Shown: in pieces, positions 1-6,433 of the stretch
How the letters are laid out: each line of letters starts with the position of its first letter
Numbering within the stretch: position 1 is the stretch's first letter
DNA from: a virus
IMG/VR virus record: IMGVR_UViG_3300006121_000012
Span: 1-46,733 of that record
Length of the DNA: 46,733 nt
Direction: 5' to 3' (one strand)
The notes under the pieces: generated by a model
What the model saw: only the letters and a program-made list of their open reading frames with translations
The model's database searches: none
Told to the model about the DNA's origin: nothing
Program-made: the position numbers and the translations under genes

Positions 1-100
1 ACAAAGACGTTTGCAGTATTTACAAGCATTACCCACTTTTGGTCATTTTGGCAAAGGTTGGACTAGGCGAGTTAATGAAGTGGAAGAAGAAGCTAAACAA
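1..100. repeat. Left copy of the 100-bp end repeat (circular junction)
   Basis: These 100 bases are identical to 46634-46733. The repeat lies inside one reading frame, the endolysin, which is intact only when the ends are joined. The simplest reading is that the contig is a closed circle written with a 100-bp overlap. A real short terminal redundancy cannot be excluded from sequence alone. Confidence 0.95.
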
Positions 101-109
101 ATAGCATAA
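2..109 (+). CDS. Endolysin, C-terminal end (continues from 46227)
   Basis: This is the end of the GH108 endolysin gene that starts at 46227. Base 1 is the third base of a codon. Reading from base 2 gives the same residues as the right end of the window, and two further codons (Ile-Ala) precede the TAA at 107-109. Joined over the junction the protein is 171 aa. The stop overlaps the next start in a TAATG arrangement. Confidence 0.9.
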   Translation, partial: QRRLQYLQALPTFGHFGKGWTRRVNEVEEEAKQIA

Positions 110-321
110 TGACGGATTTTTACGATAAAGCATCAGACGTAGAAGCGCAACATCGGGAAGATGCCCTGCAAAATGTATTGCGGCGCAAAAAACCAGAATT
201 TACTGGCTATTGTTGCGTTTGTAATGATGTTTCAATGCCTAATAGTCGGTTTTGCTCACCAGATTGCAGAGAGCAAGAAGAATTAATGGCAAAAATAAAA
301 AGAATTAACGGCAAATTATAA
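109..321 (+). CDS. TraR/DksA-like zinc-finger protein, small
   Basis: A 70-aa protein starting MTDFYDKASD. It has a four-cysteine cluster, CCVCND near residues 35-40 and FCSPDCRE near residues 48-55, preceded by a helical N-terminal stretch. This is the layout of short phage TraR/DksA C4 zinc-finger proteins, which bind the RNA polymerase secondary channel, but the C-terminal half is divergent and function is inferred only from that layout. The start overlaps the endolysin stop (TAATG), so it is translationally coupled to the lysis cassette across the circular junction. The gene is convergent with the leftward operon ending at 346. Confidence 0.7.
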   Translation: MTDFYDKASDVEAQHREDALQNVLRRKKPEFTGYCCVCNDVSMPNSRFCSPDCREQEELMAKIKRINGKL

Positions 322-349
322 GTATTATTTGCTTTTTACTAAGTATTAT
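319..349. repeat. Direct repeat TAAGTATTAT between convergent genes
   Basis: The 10-base word TAAGTATTAT occurs at 319-328 and 340-349. The first copy contains the plus-strand stop and the second contains the complement of the minus-strand stop. No convincing GC-rich intrinsic terminator is visible in the 24-base gap between the two convergent genes. Confidence 0.5.
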
Positions 350-567
350 CTGACCCGAACGACCTTATTTTTCTTTAATAATGCTTCGTATTCTTGTTTT
401 CCAAGGTCATCTAACTTGCGCATAGGCAATTCTTGGTAATATTTAAACTTATCCTGGTATTCTTTTAACTCGCTTGGTGCTTGCCAACCATGTATGATTT
501 TCCATCTTTCGGTAATGCAAGTTCCAACTGGCGTATAGATGTAATCATTTTTTTTAATTGTGACCAT
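346..567 (-). CDS. Hypothetical early protein (73 aa)
   Basis: Last gene of the leftward operon. I chose the ATG at 567 because an AGGAGG ribosome-binding site lies 7 nt upstream; the frame is open further upstream to 642 but without a better start. The protein begins MVTIKKNDYIY, is rich in Lys, Tyr and Trp, and has no recognisable domain or membrane segment. It overlaps the end of the upstream 41-aa membrane protein gene by 14 nt, which suggests coupling. Confidence 0.65.
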   Translation of the reverse strand: MVTIKKNDYIYTPVGTCITERWKIIHGWQAPSELKEYQDKFKYYQELPMRKLDDLGKQEYEALLKKNKVVRVR

Positions 568-679
568 CTTCATCCCTCCTGGTGAATTTCTCCAATGATA
601 AGGCAAAAATGGCAACAATCGCCAAAGTGACTGCGCCCCCAAATGCTAAGAATAAAAACAAATCAATTATTTCGTCCAT
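554..679 (-). CDS. Tiny single-span membrane protein (41 aa)
   Basis: Starts MDEIIDLFLFLAFGG and is almost entirely one hydrophobic helix (about residues 5-29), followed by a charged tail KFTRRDEDGHN, presumably cytoplasmic. A GGAG ribosome-binding site lies 7 nt upstream of the ATG. It overlaps the upstream gene (stop at 663) by 17 nt and the downstream gene by 14 nt, consistent with a dense operon. Function unknown; tiny early membrane proteins of phages often act in host takeover or superinfection exclusion, but nothing in the sequence proves this. Confidence 0.6.
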   Translation of the reverse strand: MDEIIDLFLFLAFGGAVTLAIVAIFALSLEKFTRRDEDGHN

Positions 680-938
680 CTAATATCTCCGCTAAATCTA
701 AAAGAACCCCTCTGATTTCATCAGGCACAACAATAACTTCCGTTGAGGAAATATTTGACCATCCCGAACTTTGTCCAATATTTGATTGGCTTGCTTTTTG
801 GTAATTTGTAATTCTTTTTTTGAGAGTTGTAAGTTCATTAAGTCGATATTTATTCTCTGAATAATATTTGCTTTTAAATTCTCCATGAAGTTCTTTTCTT
901 CTATCTTGAATGATTCGTAATACATCATTAATATCCAT
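663..938 (-). CDS. Hypothetical early protein (91 aa)
   Basis: Starts MDINDVLRIIQDRRKEL. The first 50 residues are charged and helical (possible coiled coil), then a Ser/Asn/Gly linker, then EIRGVLLDLAEILDG at the C-terminus. No known domain recognised. The start overlaps the end of the upstream gene (stop at 928), so it belongs to the leftward operon. Confidence 0.65.
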   Translation of the reverse strand: MDINDVLRIIQDRRKELHGEFKSKYYSENKYRLNELTTLKKRITNYQKASQSNIGQSSGWSNISSTEVIVVPDEIRGVLLDLAEILDGRNN

Positions 939-1446
939 TCTTTTCCTTTAATTTAGCTTCTATTGCTTTAGCAAATCCAATCATGTCTGGAATACTACAA
1001 TCTTCACTTACCCAAGATTCACTTAATCCTAAAACACCTTTGATTTCATACTCATTTAAACTTATCCATTCTTTAGTTTGTGGTTTGGTGTAGAGAGGTA
1101 TTTTTGGCAAATTAACTACTGTTGAAGTTTCCCAAGATGTGTATTTAGCCCATTCAAGTTTGCGTTGTTCAACATTAATATATGCCACAGGCTCATCTTG
1201 CTCTGGAGGCTCCCAAAACTCACATTCACATACATATCTATCTTCACTATGACTAGCATTACGAACAAACCCATGAGGGGCATCTGGGTGTGTTTTACAT
1301 TTAGGCTCACCCTGCTCTTGGTTTGATTTTTCTTCAATAACCTTATAGTGACCAACTAAGCACCCTTCAATACCATCAGGACAAGGTATTCTTTCCGCTT
1401 TTTTACCGCCAATCTTATTGTTCCAGTTCATTGCTTCTTTAGTCAT
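928..1446 (-). CDS. Conserved phage protein with Cys/His cluster, first of a tandem family (172 aa)
   Basis: Begins MTKEAMNWNNK and ends in FAKAIEAKLKEK, resembling the endings FARAIESAHGIKE and VRYAESAHGIKE of the next two genes upstream. The middle holds Cys and His pairs (PCPDGIEGC, CKTHPDAPHG, CECEF) that could bind a metal. It also has the segment EPVAYINVEQRKLEWA followed by PLYTKPQ, seen in small proteins of many Burkholderiales phages. Function unknown. A 36-bp stretch covering its start and the end of the gene before it is repeated at 1879-1914. Confidence 0.7.
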   Translation of the reverse strand: MTKEAMNWNNKIGGKKAERIPCPDGIEGCLVGHYKVIEEKSNQEQGEPKCKTHPDAPHGFVRNASHSEDRYVCECEFWEPPEQDEPVAYINVEQRKLEWAKYTSWETSTVVNLPKIPLYTKPQTKEWISLNEYEIKGVLGLSESWVSEDCSIPDMIGFAKAIEAKLKEKNGY

Positions 1447-1476
1447 GTGTTACTCCTTTATGCCGTGGGCGGATTC
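1441..1476. repeat. Tandem-duplication repeat, copy 1 (36 bp)
   Basis: Matches 1879-1914 at 35 of 36 positions. Each copy spans the start codon of one minus-strand gene, the ribosome-binding site, and the last codons (AHGIKE or similar) of the gene before it. This marks the unit boundary of a gene duplication. Confidence 0.9.
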
Positions 1477-1884
1477 AGCGTAGCGAACACCTTGAATAAA
1501 GGAATATTGATAAGCTCCACTAACCATATGATGTTGAAATTTTCTAATTTCCTCATCCGTCAAAGGCTTGCGTTTTGGTGGTTTTGTGTAAAGTTTTGCG
1601 CCAATAAGTGATTCAGCATCAATGCCTTTTCGTAACATTCCTTCAATAATCCCACCAATTTTTATTTTAGTAACTAACACTATGGGCTCATCCTGCTCTT
1701 GCTTTAATGCTTCTTCTAGGTATTCAACAACTGATTGCAAATGGTCTGATAATGAGTCTTTGCCACAAAAACATCTGTTGTATTCGCCTTCATCATGGAG
1801 AAAACAATTGTCTCCGTGTGGTCGCAAATTGTCTTGTGCGATTTTCATCGCCTCAATCGCTTGTTTCAATACTTTTTTAGTCAT
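1450..1884 (-). CDS. Conserved phage protein, second of a tandem family (144 aa)
   Basis: Begins MTKKVLKQAIEAMKIAQ and ends VRYAESAHGIKE. It contains a Cys/His segment (NCFLHDEGEYNRCFCG near residues 26-41) and the LYTKPPKRKPLTDEEI element shared in outline with its neighbours. The family is common in betaproteobacterial phages as runs of related genes, but its role is not known to me. It sits 3 nt from the 928-1446 gene. Confidence 0.7.
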   Translation of the reverse strand: MTKKVLKQAIEAMKIAQDNLRPHGDNCFLHDEGEYNRCFCGKDSLSDHLQSVVEYLEEALKQEQDEPIVLVTKIKIGGIIEGMLRKGIDAESLIGAKLYTKPPKRKPLTDEEIRKFQHHMVSGAYQYSFIQGVRYAESAHGIKE

Positions 1885-1914
1885 GTGTTACTCCTTTATG
1901 CCGTGTGCGGATTC
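1879..1914. repeat. Tandem-duplication repeat, copy 2 (36 bp)
   Basis: Partner of 1441-1476 with a single G/T difference. It includes the start codon of the gene beginning at 1884 and the AHGIKE-coding end of the gene beginning at 2154. Confidence 0.9.
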
Positions 1915-2154
1915 TATAGCTCTGGCAAATGCGTAAAGTTGGTTGTATTGACGGTCTATATCTAAAGTTGAATCAAAATAAATCTCATCTATTTGCTGAT
2001 TCGTTAAAGGCTTACTTTGCTTTAGTGCTTCTATTAAAGATTCAATTGCCAAATCATTGACTACATCTTTTTTTTCTAAAGGGTTTCCCTGATTATCATA
2101 ATATGTGCAATTTGTTAATGCTTTAAGGGCTTGTTTCATTACTTCTTTATTCAT
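1888..2154 (-). CDS. Conserved phage protein, third of a tandem family (88 aa)
   Basis: Begins MNKEVMKQALKALTNC and ends FARAIESAHGIKE, so both ends match the neighbouring paralogue (1450-1884) while the centre is shorter. The middle contains SKPLTNQQIDEIYFD, equivalent to the KPLTDEEI element of its neighbour. No catalytic motif. The start overlaps the end of the upstream gene (stop at 2151). Confidence 0.7.
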   Translation of the reverse strand: MNKEVMKQALKALTNCTYYDNQGNPLEKKDVVNDLAIESLIEALKQSKPLTNQQIDEIYFDSTLDIDRQYNQLYAFARAIESAHGIKE

Positions 2155-2357
2155 AGCTCAACTCCAAAATGTTTCTTAATATGATAACTGGGCCATTCAA
2201 CTTTCATAGTCACCTGAGCCATGCCTTCATCAGCGGCCTTTATACATTCTTTAACAATCAACTCGGCAAACTTATGAAGCAATTTAGATTCGTTGGTGTG
2301 AATTCCAGACTCAATAGCAAGTTCTTTAATTCGTTTGTTTATTACTTCTTTAGTCAT
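2151..2357 (-). CDS. Hypothetical early protein (68 aa)
   Basis: Begins MTKEVINKRIKELAIESG, sharing only the N-terminal MTKEV style with the family downstream; the rest (FAELIVKECIKAADEGM, then EWPSYHIKKHFGVEL) is of the type found in many small phage early proteins. Four-base overlaps at both ends place it firmly in the operon. Function unknown. Confidence 0.65.
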   Translation of the reverse strand: MTKEVINKRIKELAIESGIHTNESKLLHKFAELIVKECIKAADEGMAQVTMKVEWPSYHIKKHFGVEL

Positions 2358-2539
2358 AGGTTTTCACACAAAGTTTTAGCCAAAGCCATCATCGCTTTTT
2401 TAAAATCTTCGTCAGTTTCTATTTTGCGCAATTCCCAAAACAAAGTTCCATCTGGTTCAATCCGAAAAACTTCTTTTCCAAACTCGCTTGTAATTTTGAA
2501 ATAGTGTTCTTCTTGTAATTTAAGTGGTTCAAGCATCAT
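2354..2539 (-). CDS. Hypothetical early protein (61 aa)
   Basis: Starts MMLEPLKLQEEHYFKIT, with AAGGAAG upstream. The second ATG (2536) is an equally possible start. Contains FRIEPDGTLFWELRKI, then a helical C-terminus DEDFKKAMMALAKTLCE, a pattern common in small phage proteins of unknown function. It overlaps both neighbours by a few bases. Confidence 0.65.
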   Translation of the reverse strand: MMLEPLKLQEEHYFKITSEFGKEVFRIEPDGTLFWELRKIETDEDFKKAMMALAKTLCENL

Positions 2540-2768
2540 ATTCTTCCTTTATTTCTGTTAGTTTTTCAATAATTAATTCAAAATCTTCATCATCAAATAA
2601 TTTGGTTACATCGTTATTTTCAAACCAAATTGCATTAATTTGATATTCATCTGGAGTATCTGGTTCGTTTAACTGACCCCATTTGTCCTTACTTCCCTCG
2701 CATCCAGGCTCAAAGCTAAACTCTACGTCTATGCTTCCATTCTTCCATTCGACTGTTTTTGTAATCAT
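2529..2768 (-). CDS. Hypothetical acidic early protein (79 aa)
   Basis: I place the start at the ATG at 2768 (MITKTVEWKNGSIDVEF) because AAGGA lies 8 nt upstream; an ATG at 2813 in the same frame would add 15 residues but has only a weak ribosome-binding site. The C-terminal half is strongly acidic (DDEDFELIIEKLTEIKEEYDA). Function unknown. Confidence 0.6.
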   Translation of the reverse strand: MITKTVEWKNGSIDVEFSFEPGCEGSKDKWGQLNEPDTPDEYQINAIWFENNDVTKLFDDEDFELIIEKLTEIKEEYDA

Positions 2769-2901
2769 GCGTTCTTTCCTTGCGATAGCGTTTGCAATTA
2801 TCTTTTTTTTCATAAATCATCTTTAATACTAGCCAACTAATCATTATGCAGAAAAAATAAGGAAATGATTCATAAGCCAATATTAAGAGTAATTTATTCA
2901 T
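2716..2901 (-). CDS. Possible small membrane protein (61 aa)
   Basis: Begins MNKLLLILAYESFPYFF with one hydrophobic helix up to about residue 28, then a very basic tail. The ATG overlaps the upstream stop (ATGA), which favours translation, but the basic tail runs in another frame over the start of the 2529-2768 gene. The 3' part may therefore be a shadow, or the gene may be genuinely overlapping. Low confidence. Confidence 0.4.
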   Translation of the reverse strand: MNKLLLILAYESFPYFFCIMISWLVLKMIYEKKDNCKRYRKERTHDYKNSRMEEWKHRRRV

Positions 2902-3170
2902 TCTTTTGACCAAATGGTTTCACATTCAGTTTTAGCAATTCCCCAACCCTCACATTCTTTTAGATATTTTTCTCTTAATGGGTTTTGCTTTTCTGGTTCA
3001 ATTACCGTTTGACTGATAATTTCTTCTTTAGGTTCTGCGGTTTTGACGGCGGGTTGATGGGTCAATATCACATACACGACCACAACACCTGCAACCATGA
3101 GTAATTGCCGCCAAAACACCATAACCAACAATGCCAAGGCTACTGCACCGTAATCAAAGTATTGGTTCAC
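2898..3170 (-). CDS. Membrane-anchored early protein (90 aa)
   Basis: Start taken as GTG at 3170 behind GGGGTG; an upstream TTG at 3182 is possible. The protein has two closely spaced hydrophobic segments within residues about 6-37 (DYGAVALALLVMVFW, then VAGVVVVYVIL), followed by a soluble tail with prolines and charged residues and two cysteines near the end. It overlaps the end of the lipoprotein gene by 17 nt. The pairing of a lipoprotein and a membrane protein in an early operon is compatible with an envelope function such as superinfection exclusion, which is inference. Confidence 0.6.
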   Translation of the reverse strand: MNQYFDYGAVALALLVMVFWRQLLMVAGVVVVYVILTHQPAVKTAEPKEEIISQTVIEPEKQNPLREKYLKECEGWGIAKTECETIWSKE

Positions 3171-3411
3171 AATACACCCCAACTGGTACTAATACTTTGC
3201 CCTGCTCGGTATGAACACTCAAATAATTTATATTTGGGTGCATCTTGGCGTAAATACATTGTTTAGACTGCTGAACCACTTCGTTGTTATCCATCGCTTC
3301 TACCCCCTTAAAATTAAGCAATGGATACACTTTTGGCGGCGGTGTTTCTTGTTTGACCTGGCTTGCACAACCAGTCATTAAAATAAATGCTAATAATATT
3401 AATTTTTTCAT
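3154..3411 (-). CDS. Small lipoprotein (85 aa)
   Basis: Signal peptide MKKLILLAFILMTGC ends in a lipobox (LMTGC, Cys15 as the modified residue), so the mature protein is predicted to be a lipid-anchored periplasmic protein. The mature part has a PPP stretch and two further cysteines (QCIYAK and VYCEPIL) that could form a disulfide. AAAGGAAAACAAATG supplies a good ribosome-binding site and the start overlaps the upstream stop. It is far from the lysis genes and in the early operon, so it is not the o-spanin; an envelope-modifying or exclusion role is inference. Confidence 0.75.
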   Translation of the reverse strand: MKKLILLAFILMTGCASQVKQETPPPKVYPLLNFKGVEAMDNNEVVQQSKQCIYAKMHPNINYLSVHTEQGKVLVPVGVYCEPIL

Positions 3412-3575
3412 TTGTTTTCCTTTTCTTTCATCATTGCATCTGCCATTTGGTATGCGGCCTTAGCTGTTTGTTCTGGAGTAACCCCCTCATAAACAATTCC
3501 TTCCATAGCCAACCCCGCAAACCAATCCCTTAAAGTTGGTTCTTCATTTGGACTTTCAATTTCAAATATTTTCAT
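3408..3575 (-). CDS. Small conserved phage protein, LRDWFAG type (55 aa)
   Basis: Begins MKIFEIESPNEEPTLRDWFAG and ends AAYQMADAMMKEKENK. The arrangement LRDWFA..AM followed by AAY..ADAM is a common small phage/prophage family, usually uncharacterised. ATG and stop overlap both neighbours (ATGA), and the upstream sequence is GGAAAACAAATG. Confidence 0.7.
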   Translation of the reverse strand: MKIFEIESPNEEPTLRDWFAGLAMEGIVYEGVTPEQTAKAAYQMADAMMKEKENK

Positions 3576-3859
3576 TTGTTTTCCTTTGTTTCGTATGTAA
3601 GTGATTGCAAATTAGCAATTGAATTATCAATTTGTTTTATTTTTGCCCAATAATCCTCTTGAATTTTTTTCTTTTCTTTATTAAGTATTTCAATTTGTCT
3701 TGCAGTTGGGTCAAAATTATCAGGAATTTCAACATCAAATTCATGTTTCATAACAATTACTCGATATTGAGTTTCCATTTCAAACGGGAAAAAATCATAT
3801 TGAGGATCACCAATATGACCTAAATCTTGATGTATAAATCCTTTCATTGTTACTTTCAT
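3572..3859 (-). CDS. Hypothetical early protein (95 aa)
   Basis: AAAGGA lies 7 nt before the ATG at 3859 (MKVTMKGFIHQDLG). The first half is beta-like (YRVIVMKHEFDVEIPDNFD), the second half a charged helix (ILNKEKKKIQEDYWAKIKQ) that could form a coiled coil. No known domain. Confidence 0.65.
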   Translation of the reverse strand: MKVTMKGFIHQDLGHIGDPQYDFFPFEMETQYRVIVMKHEFDVEIPDNFDPTARQIEILNKEKKKIQEDYWAKIKQIDNSIANLQSLTYETKENK

Positions 3860-3883
3860 TTCATTTCCTTTAAAGTTAATATA

Positions 3884-4156
3884 TTAAAACGGATTATCAG
3901 ATTCCATATCGCCAAAACCGCTTCGATCAATTTTGGGTTTTTGATCTTCTTTTGGTCTTGTTTTGTCAAATGGGTCATTTAAATAGCACCAACCATCCCA
4001 ACCGCCTCTAACAACAGGTATGTTGTCAATCTTAATCATGTCGCCATATTTGGTTTCTATCAGCCGTCCAACGGTTCGATAGACATTCTTTTCTTGTCCA
4101 TTTGCATCGGTGTATTTTTCAATTACTGCAACCAATTCTTTTTTTGTTTTTGACAT
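3884..4156 (-). CDS. Small protein with SSB-like acidic tail (90 aa)
   Basis: Begins MSKTKKELVAVIEKYTD, runs through a beta-rich segment (NVYRTVGRLIETKYGDMIKID), and ends GDMESDNPF. An acidic tail finishing in Pro-Phe is the partner-recruitment signature of bacterial SSB proteins. The size and position, two genes below the exonuclease and RecT genes, fit a minimal OB-fold DNA-binding protein. A full SSB domain is not evident, so the call is inference. Confidence 0.5.
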   Translation of the reverse strand: MSKTKKELVAVIEKYTDANGQEKNVYRTVGRLIETKYGDMIKIDNIPVVRGGWDGWCYLNDPFDKTRPKEDQKPKIDRSGFGDMESDNPF

Positions 4157-4167
4157 TTTTGTATCCT

Positions 4168-4530
4168 TTATAAAAATCTAACTACTTCAACACCCCGATC
4201 AATAATCCTGGTCGCATACGTTCCTTTGCCCCAATTGGTCGAACACCAAGCACTCAAGGAACTTTGCAAGTGTTCAGGCTCAAATTCGCCATTTGGGATT
4301 AATACAGAATTACCTATTCCAATATCTTTAACGTATGGAAAATAATAGTTTTTAAGCGTACCCATTGCATATTTCAAGGGTCGTTTTTTACTATCGTTAA
4401 CTTCCAAATTACCCATTTTTTTACCATTTGGAGTAATAATTGCAAATTGGCATTTCATGTTTTGCAAAATTTGAACTGCTTTGTTAATTGCTACATCTTC
4501 AATGGTGCTAATTTCGGTCAATAAATCCAT
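4168..4530 (-). CDS. Hypothetical protein in the recombination operon (120 aa)
   Basis: Begins MDLLTEISTIEDVAINKAV; the remainder is mixed alpha/beta and includes WCSTNWGKGTYATRIID near the C-terminus. No domain recognised. It starts 2 nt downstream of the exonuclease stop, so it is co-expressed with the recombination genes and may be an accessory factor. Confidence 0.65.
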   Translation of the reverse strand: MDLLTEISTIEDVAINKAVQILQNMKCQFAIITPNGKKMGNLEVNDSKKRPLKYAMGTLKNYYFPYVKDIGIGNSVLIPNGEFEPEHLQSSLSAWCSTNWGKGTYATRIIDRGVEVVRFL

Positions 4531-4532
4531 GA

Positions 4533-5177
4533 TTATTTCGCCTTCTCTAAAATTTGTTGTTCCAATAAATCCACTTCAGTTAAAAATTGATCTAACGCTT
4601 TTTCGTATGCCGCCAACTCATCCTTGGTCGGCACAAATCTAAATACAAACAACTTCAGCTTTTCGGGCATATCTTCGTTGTAACTAATAAAGTCGCAATA
4701 TTCAGCACCAGTAGTCAATATGTTGTGAATAACTTGTGCGTAATAGTTTGGTGGCACTCGATTTTCTTCAATATATTCGTAGTGAATTGCAGGTATTGGG
4801 CATTTGATTTCAATGATTCCCTTACGGTTATCCACAAATCCATCAACAGAACAACCGTATTGTTTACCATCCTGGTAACAAAAACCTGCTTCTTCGATCA
4901 TGTTGCCAGATTGAATTTCATAAGCCATACGAGCAAACTTCTCAAGTTCGTTACCCCTTTCGATGTGTTTGTTGGTAAAGTTTTCCTCTGAAATTTTCTT
5001 TGTAATGCGTTGGAGGGACAATTGAAAACGGTAATTGCGGCGGGTAGTCGCTTCAGAACCTTTTGTACGCCCTTGGGCGATGACTGCTGATGCGTTACTA
5101 CCAGTTGCCTTGCCCAAACGATCTACGAACCATTCTGGCGTTCCCTGCTCATTTGCGGAAATGATTAAGTTACTCAT
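4533..5177 (-). CDS. YqaJ-type (lambda exonuclease family) recombinase nuclease
   Basis: A 214-aa protein of the YqaJ/lambda-exonuclease PD-(D/E)XK family, which resects double-stranded ends 5' to 3' so that a RecT-type protein can anneal the single strand. The N-terminus has EWFVDRLGKATGS (residues 15-27), typical of the family. The nuclease core shows Asp112 in GCSVDGF, and Glu123 and Lys125 in IIEIKCP. A conserved Gln follows in YAQVIHN (about 148). Length matches the family. The gene lies directly downstream of the RecT gene with overlapping ends, the classic two-gene recombination module. Confidence 0.92.
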   Translation of the reverse strand: MSNLIISANEQGTPEWFVDRLGKATGSNASAVIAQGRTKGSEATTRRNYRFQLSLQRITKKISEENFTNKHIERGNELEKFARMAYEIQSGNMIEEAGFCYQDGKQYGCSVDGFVDNRKGIIEIKCPIPAIHYEYIEENRVPPNYYAQVIHNILTTGAEYCDFISYNEDMPEKLKLFVFRFVPTKDELAAYEKALDQFLTEVDLLEQQILEKAK

Positions 5178-5991
5178 TGTTTTCCTTTGGTTCTACGTCC
5201 GTAATAGTTTTTTCTTTTTCCAATTTTTCAAGGTAAGCCCTGCGCTCTTTGACCGCATCCTTAAAATCCTTGTTATTGGTCTTGTTGTCCAAAAATGCTT
5301 TATTGCCCTCTTGCCAAACTGAAGCCAACGCATCAAGGTTTTCTGACGTTTTAGCCGCTTCAATCCAATCTGCAATTTGCGAATCGTTCATTTGCACTAT
5401 GGGTAGTGGTTTAACGTCCTGGGCTTCTTTAATTCGCTGATATTCATCTTCGTCAAAGATTCCAACGTAACCAAATGCAAGCCTGGCGCATTGAATCAAT
5501 GCTTTGTGCCGCAACATCCTTTTGGTATGAGTTTGCCAAGCACCAGTCACCGTAGAACCGTATTTGCTTGTAAATTGTGCTCTGTAAGTTTCGTCCAAGT
5601 ATTCACGAACCCGAATAGGCTTTTCCCTATCTTTGCGGCTTATGATGCACTCAATCCATTCAGGACAAGGTTTAGCACCTTCCATCGTGACCATCACATC
5701 AGACTGCGCAAACTCGATGCCGTCCAAAGTTTTGTTTTCGTTAATGATTCGTGACCAACCATCAATTCCCACAACTGGGACGATGCCGTTGTTTTTGTCA
5801 GGAAAAGCGTAAATCTCTTTGGTAAAGGGATTCAAACCATACTGATTGGCAACAATTAAAAGGGCGGTTAACTGCGCTTCGGTAGCTTCGCCCTTAAATG
5901 CGGTTTGTTTAAGTGTTTGAACCAAGTTTGCATCTGAACCCATTCCAAAACGGTCAGCAAGCGTATTGCTAAGTGTAATTAATCCTGACAT
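5170..5991 (-). CDS. bet: RecT/Bet-family single-strand annealing protein
   Basis: A 273-aa protein starting MSGLITLSNTLADRFG behind a strong GGAGGA site; upstream in-frame ATGs lack such a site. The core ANQYGLNPFTKEIYAFPDKN, followed by GIVPVVGIDGWSRIIN, is diagnostic of the lambda Bet/RecT superfamily. These proteins bind single-stranded DNA and promote annealing without ATP. It pairs with the overlapping exonuclease gene and probably serves replication by recombination and end joining of genome copies. The C-terminal 70 residues are charged and variable, as is usual. Confidence 0.95.
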   Translation of the reverse strand: MSGLITLSNTLADRFGMGSDANLVQTLKQTAFKGEATEAQLTALLIVANQYGLNPFTKEIYAFPDKNNGIVPVVGIDGWSRIINENKTLDGIEFAQSDVMVTMEGAKPCPEWIECIISRKDREKPIRVREYLDETYRAQFTSKYGSTVTGAWQTHTKRMLRHKALIQCARLAFGYVGIFDEDEYQRIKEAQDVKPLPIVQMNDSQIADWIEAAKTSENLDALASVWQEGNKAFLDNKTNNKDFKDAVKERRAYLEKLEKEKTITDVEPKENNE

Positions 5992-5992
5992 T

Positions 5993-6112
5993 TCAATTCC
6001 TCCAAACAAATGAATCAAGTACCATAACTATGATGGCAAAGGTATATGCAACCACAAATAATGCGGTTTCAACTTTTAAAAATAGGGGGGATTTTTCGAT
6101 GGGTGTTTTCAT
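5993..6112 (-). CDS. Tiny single-span membrane protein (39 aa)
   Basis: Begins MKTPIEKSPLFLKVE, followed by one hydrophobic helix (about residues 16-34, ALFVVAYTFAIIVMV). AAAGGA lies 8 nt before the ATG, and the stop is just upstream of the RecT start, overlapping its ribosome-binding region. Function unknown. Confidence 0.6.
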   Translation of the reverse strand: MKTPIEKSPLFLKVETALFVVAYTFAIIVMVLDSFVWRN

Positions 6113-6125
6113 TTTTTTTCCTTTA

Positions 6126-6371
6126 TTAACGTGCAACGTCACCAACTAATTGACCGTCCATAATTTTGAACAGAACTGCTTTTGCTATGTTTAGGGTTTG
6201 TCTTGCAGATTCAGGGCAGTCGTTTGCAATAAATTCTTGGGCATCGCTTATAAGCCCCGCAACTATCATGTTTGCTCCAGTTGTTTTATATGTAAAACTG
6301 GTTTTAATACTGCGTTCAATATAAAGATCAATATCAGGTATGCCGTACATTTCGCTTTGATTGTTTTTCAT
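6126..6371 (-). CDS. Hypothetical early protein (81 aa)
   Basis: Starts MKNNQSEMYGIPDIDLY; mostly helical, with segment NMIVAGLISDAQEFIAND and ESARQTLNIAKAVLF. AAAGGAAATTAAATG supplies the ribosome-binding site. Conserved in outline among small early phage proteins; no function known to me. Confidence 0.65.
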   Translation of the reverse strand: MKNNQSEMYGIPDIDLYIERSIKTSFTYKTTGANMIVAGLISDAQEFIANDCPESARQTLNIAKAVLFKIMDGQLVGDVAR

Positions 6372-6433
6372 TTAATTTCCTTTTTAATTTACTTTTGAAT
6401 TTAATTTATGGGGAATTTCACCCCATCCAATCA

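Noticed and set aside
698-928. Second minus-strand frame of 76 aa overlapping the gene at 663-938
   Set aside because: The 663-938 frame fits the overlapping operon layout better; this frame has no ribosome-binding site.
1441-1914. The two 36-bp repeats as a CRISPR or attachment site
   Set aside because: Only two copies, lying on gene starts and ends with coding sequence between; a gene duplication explains them.
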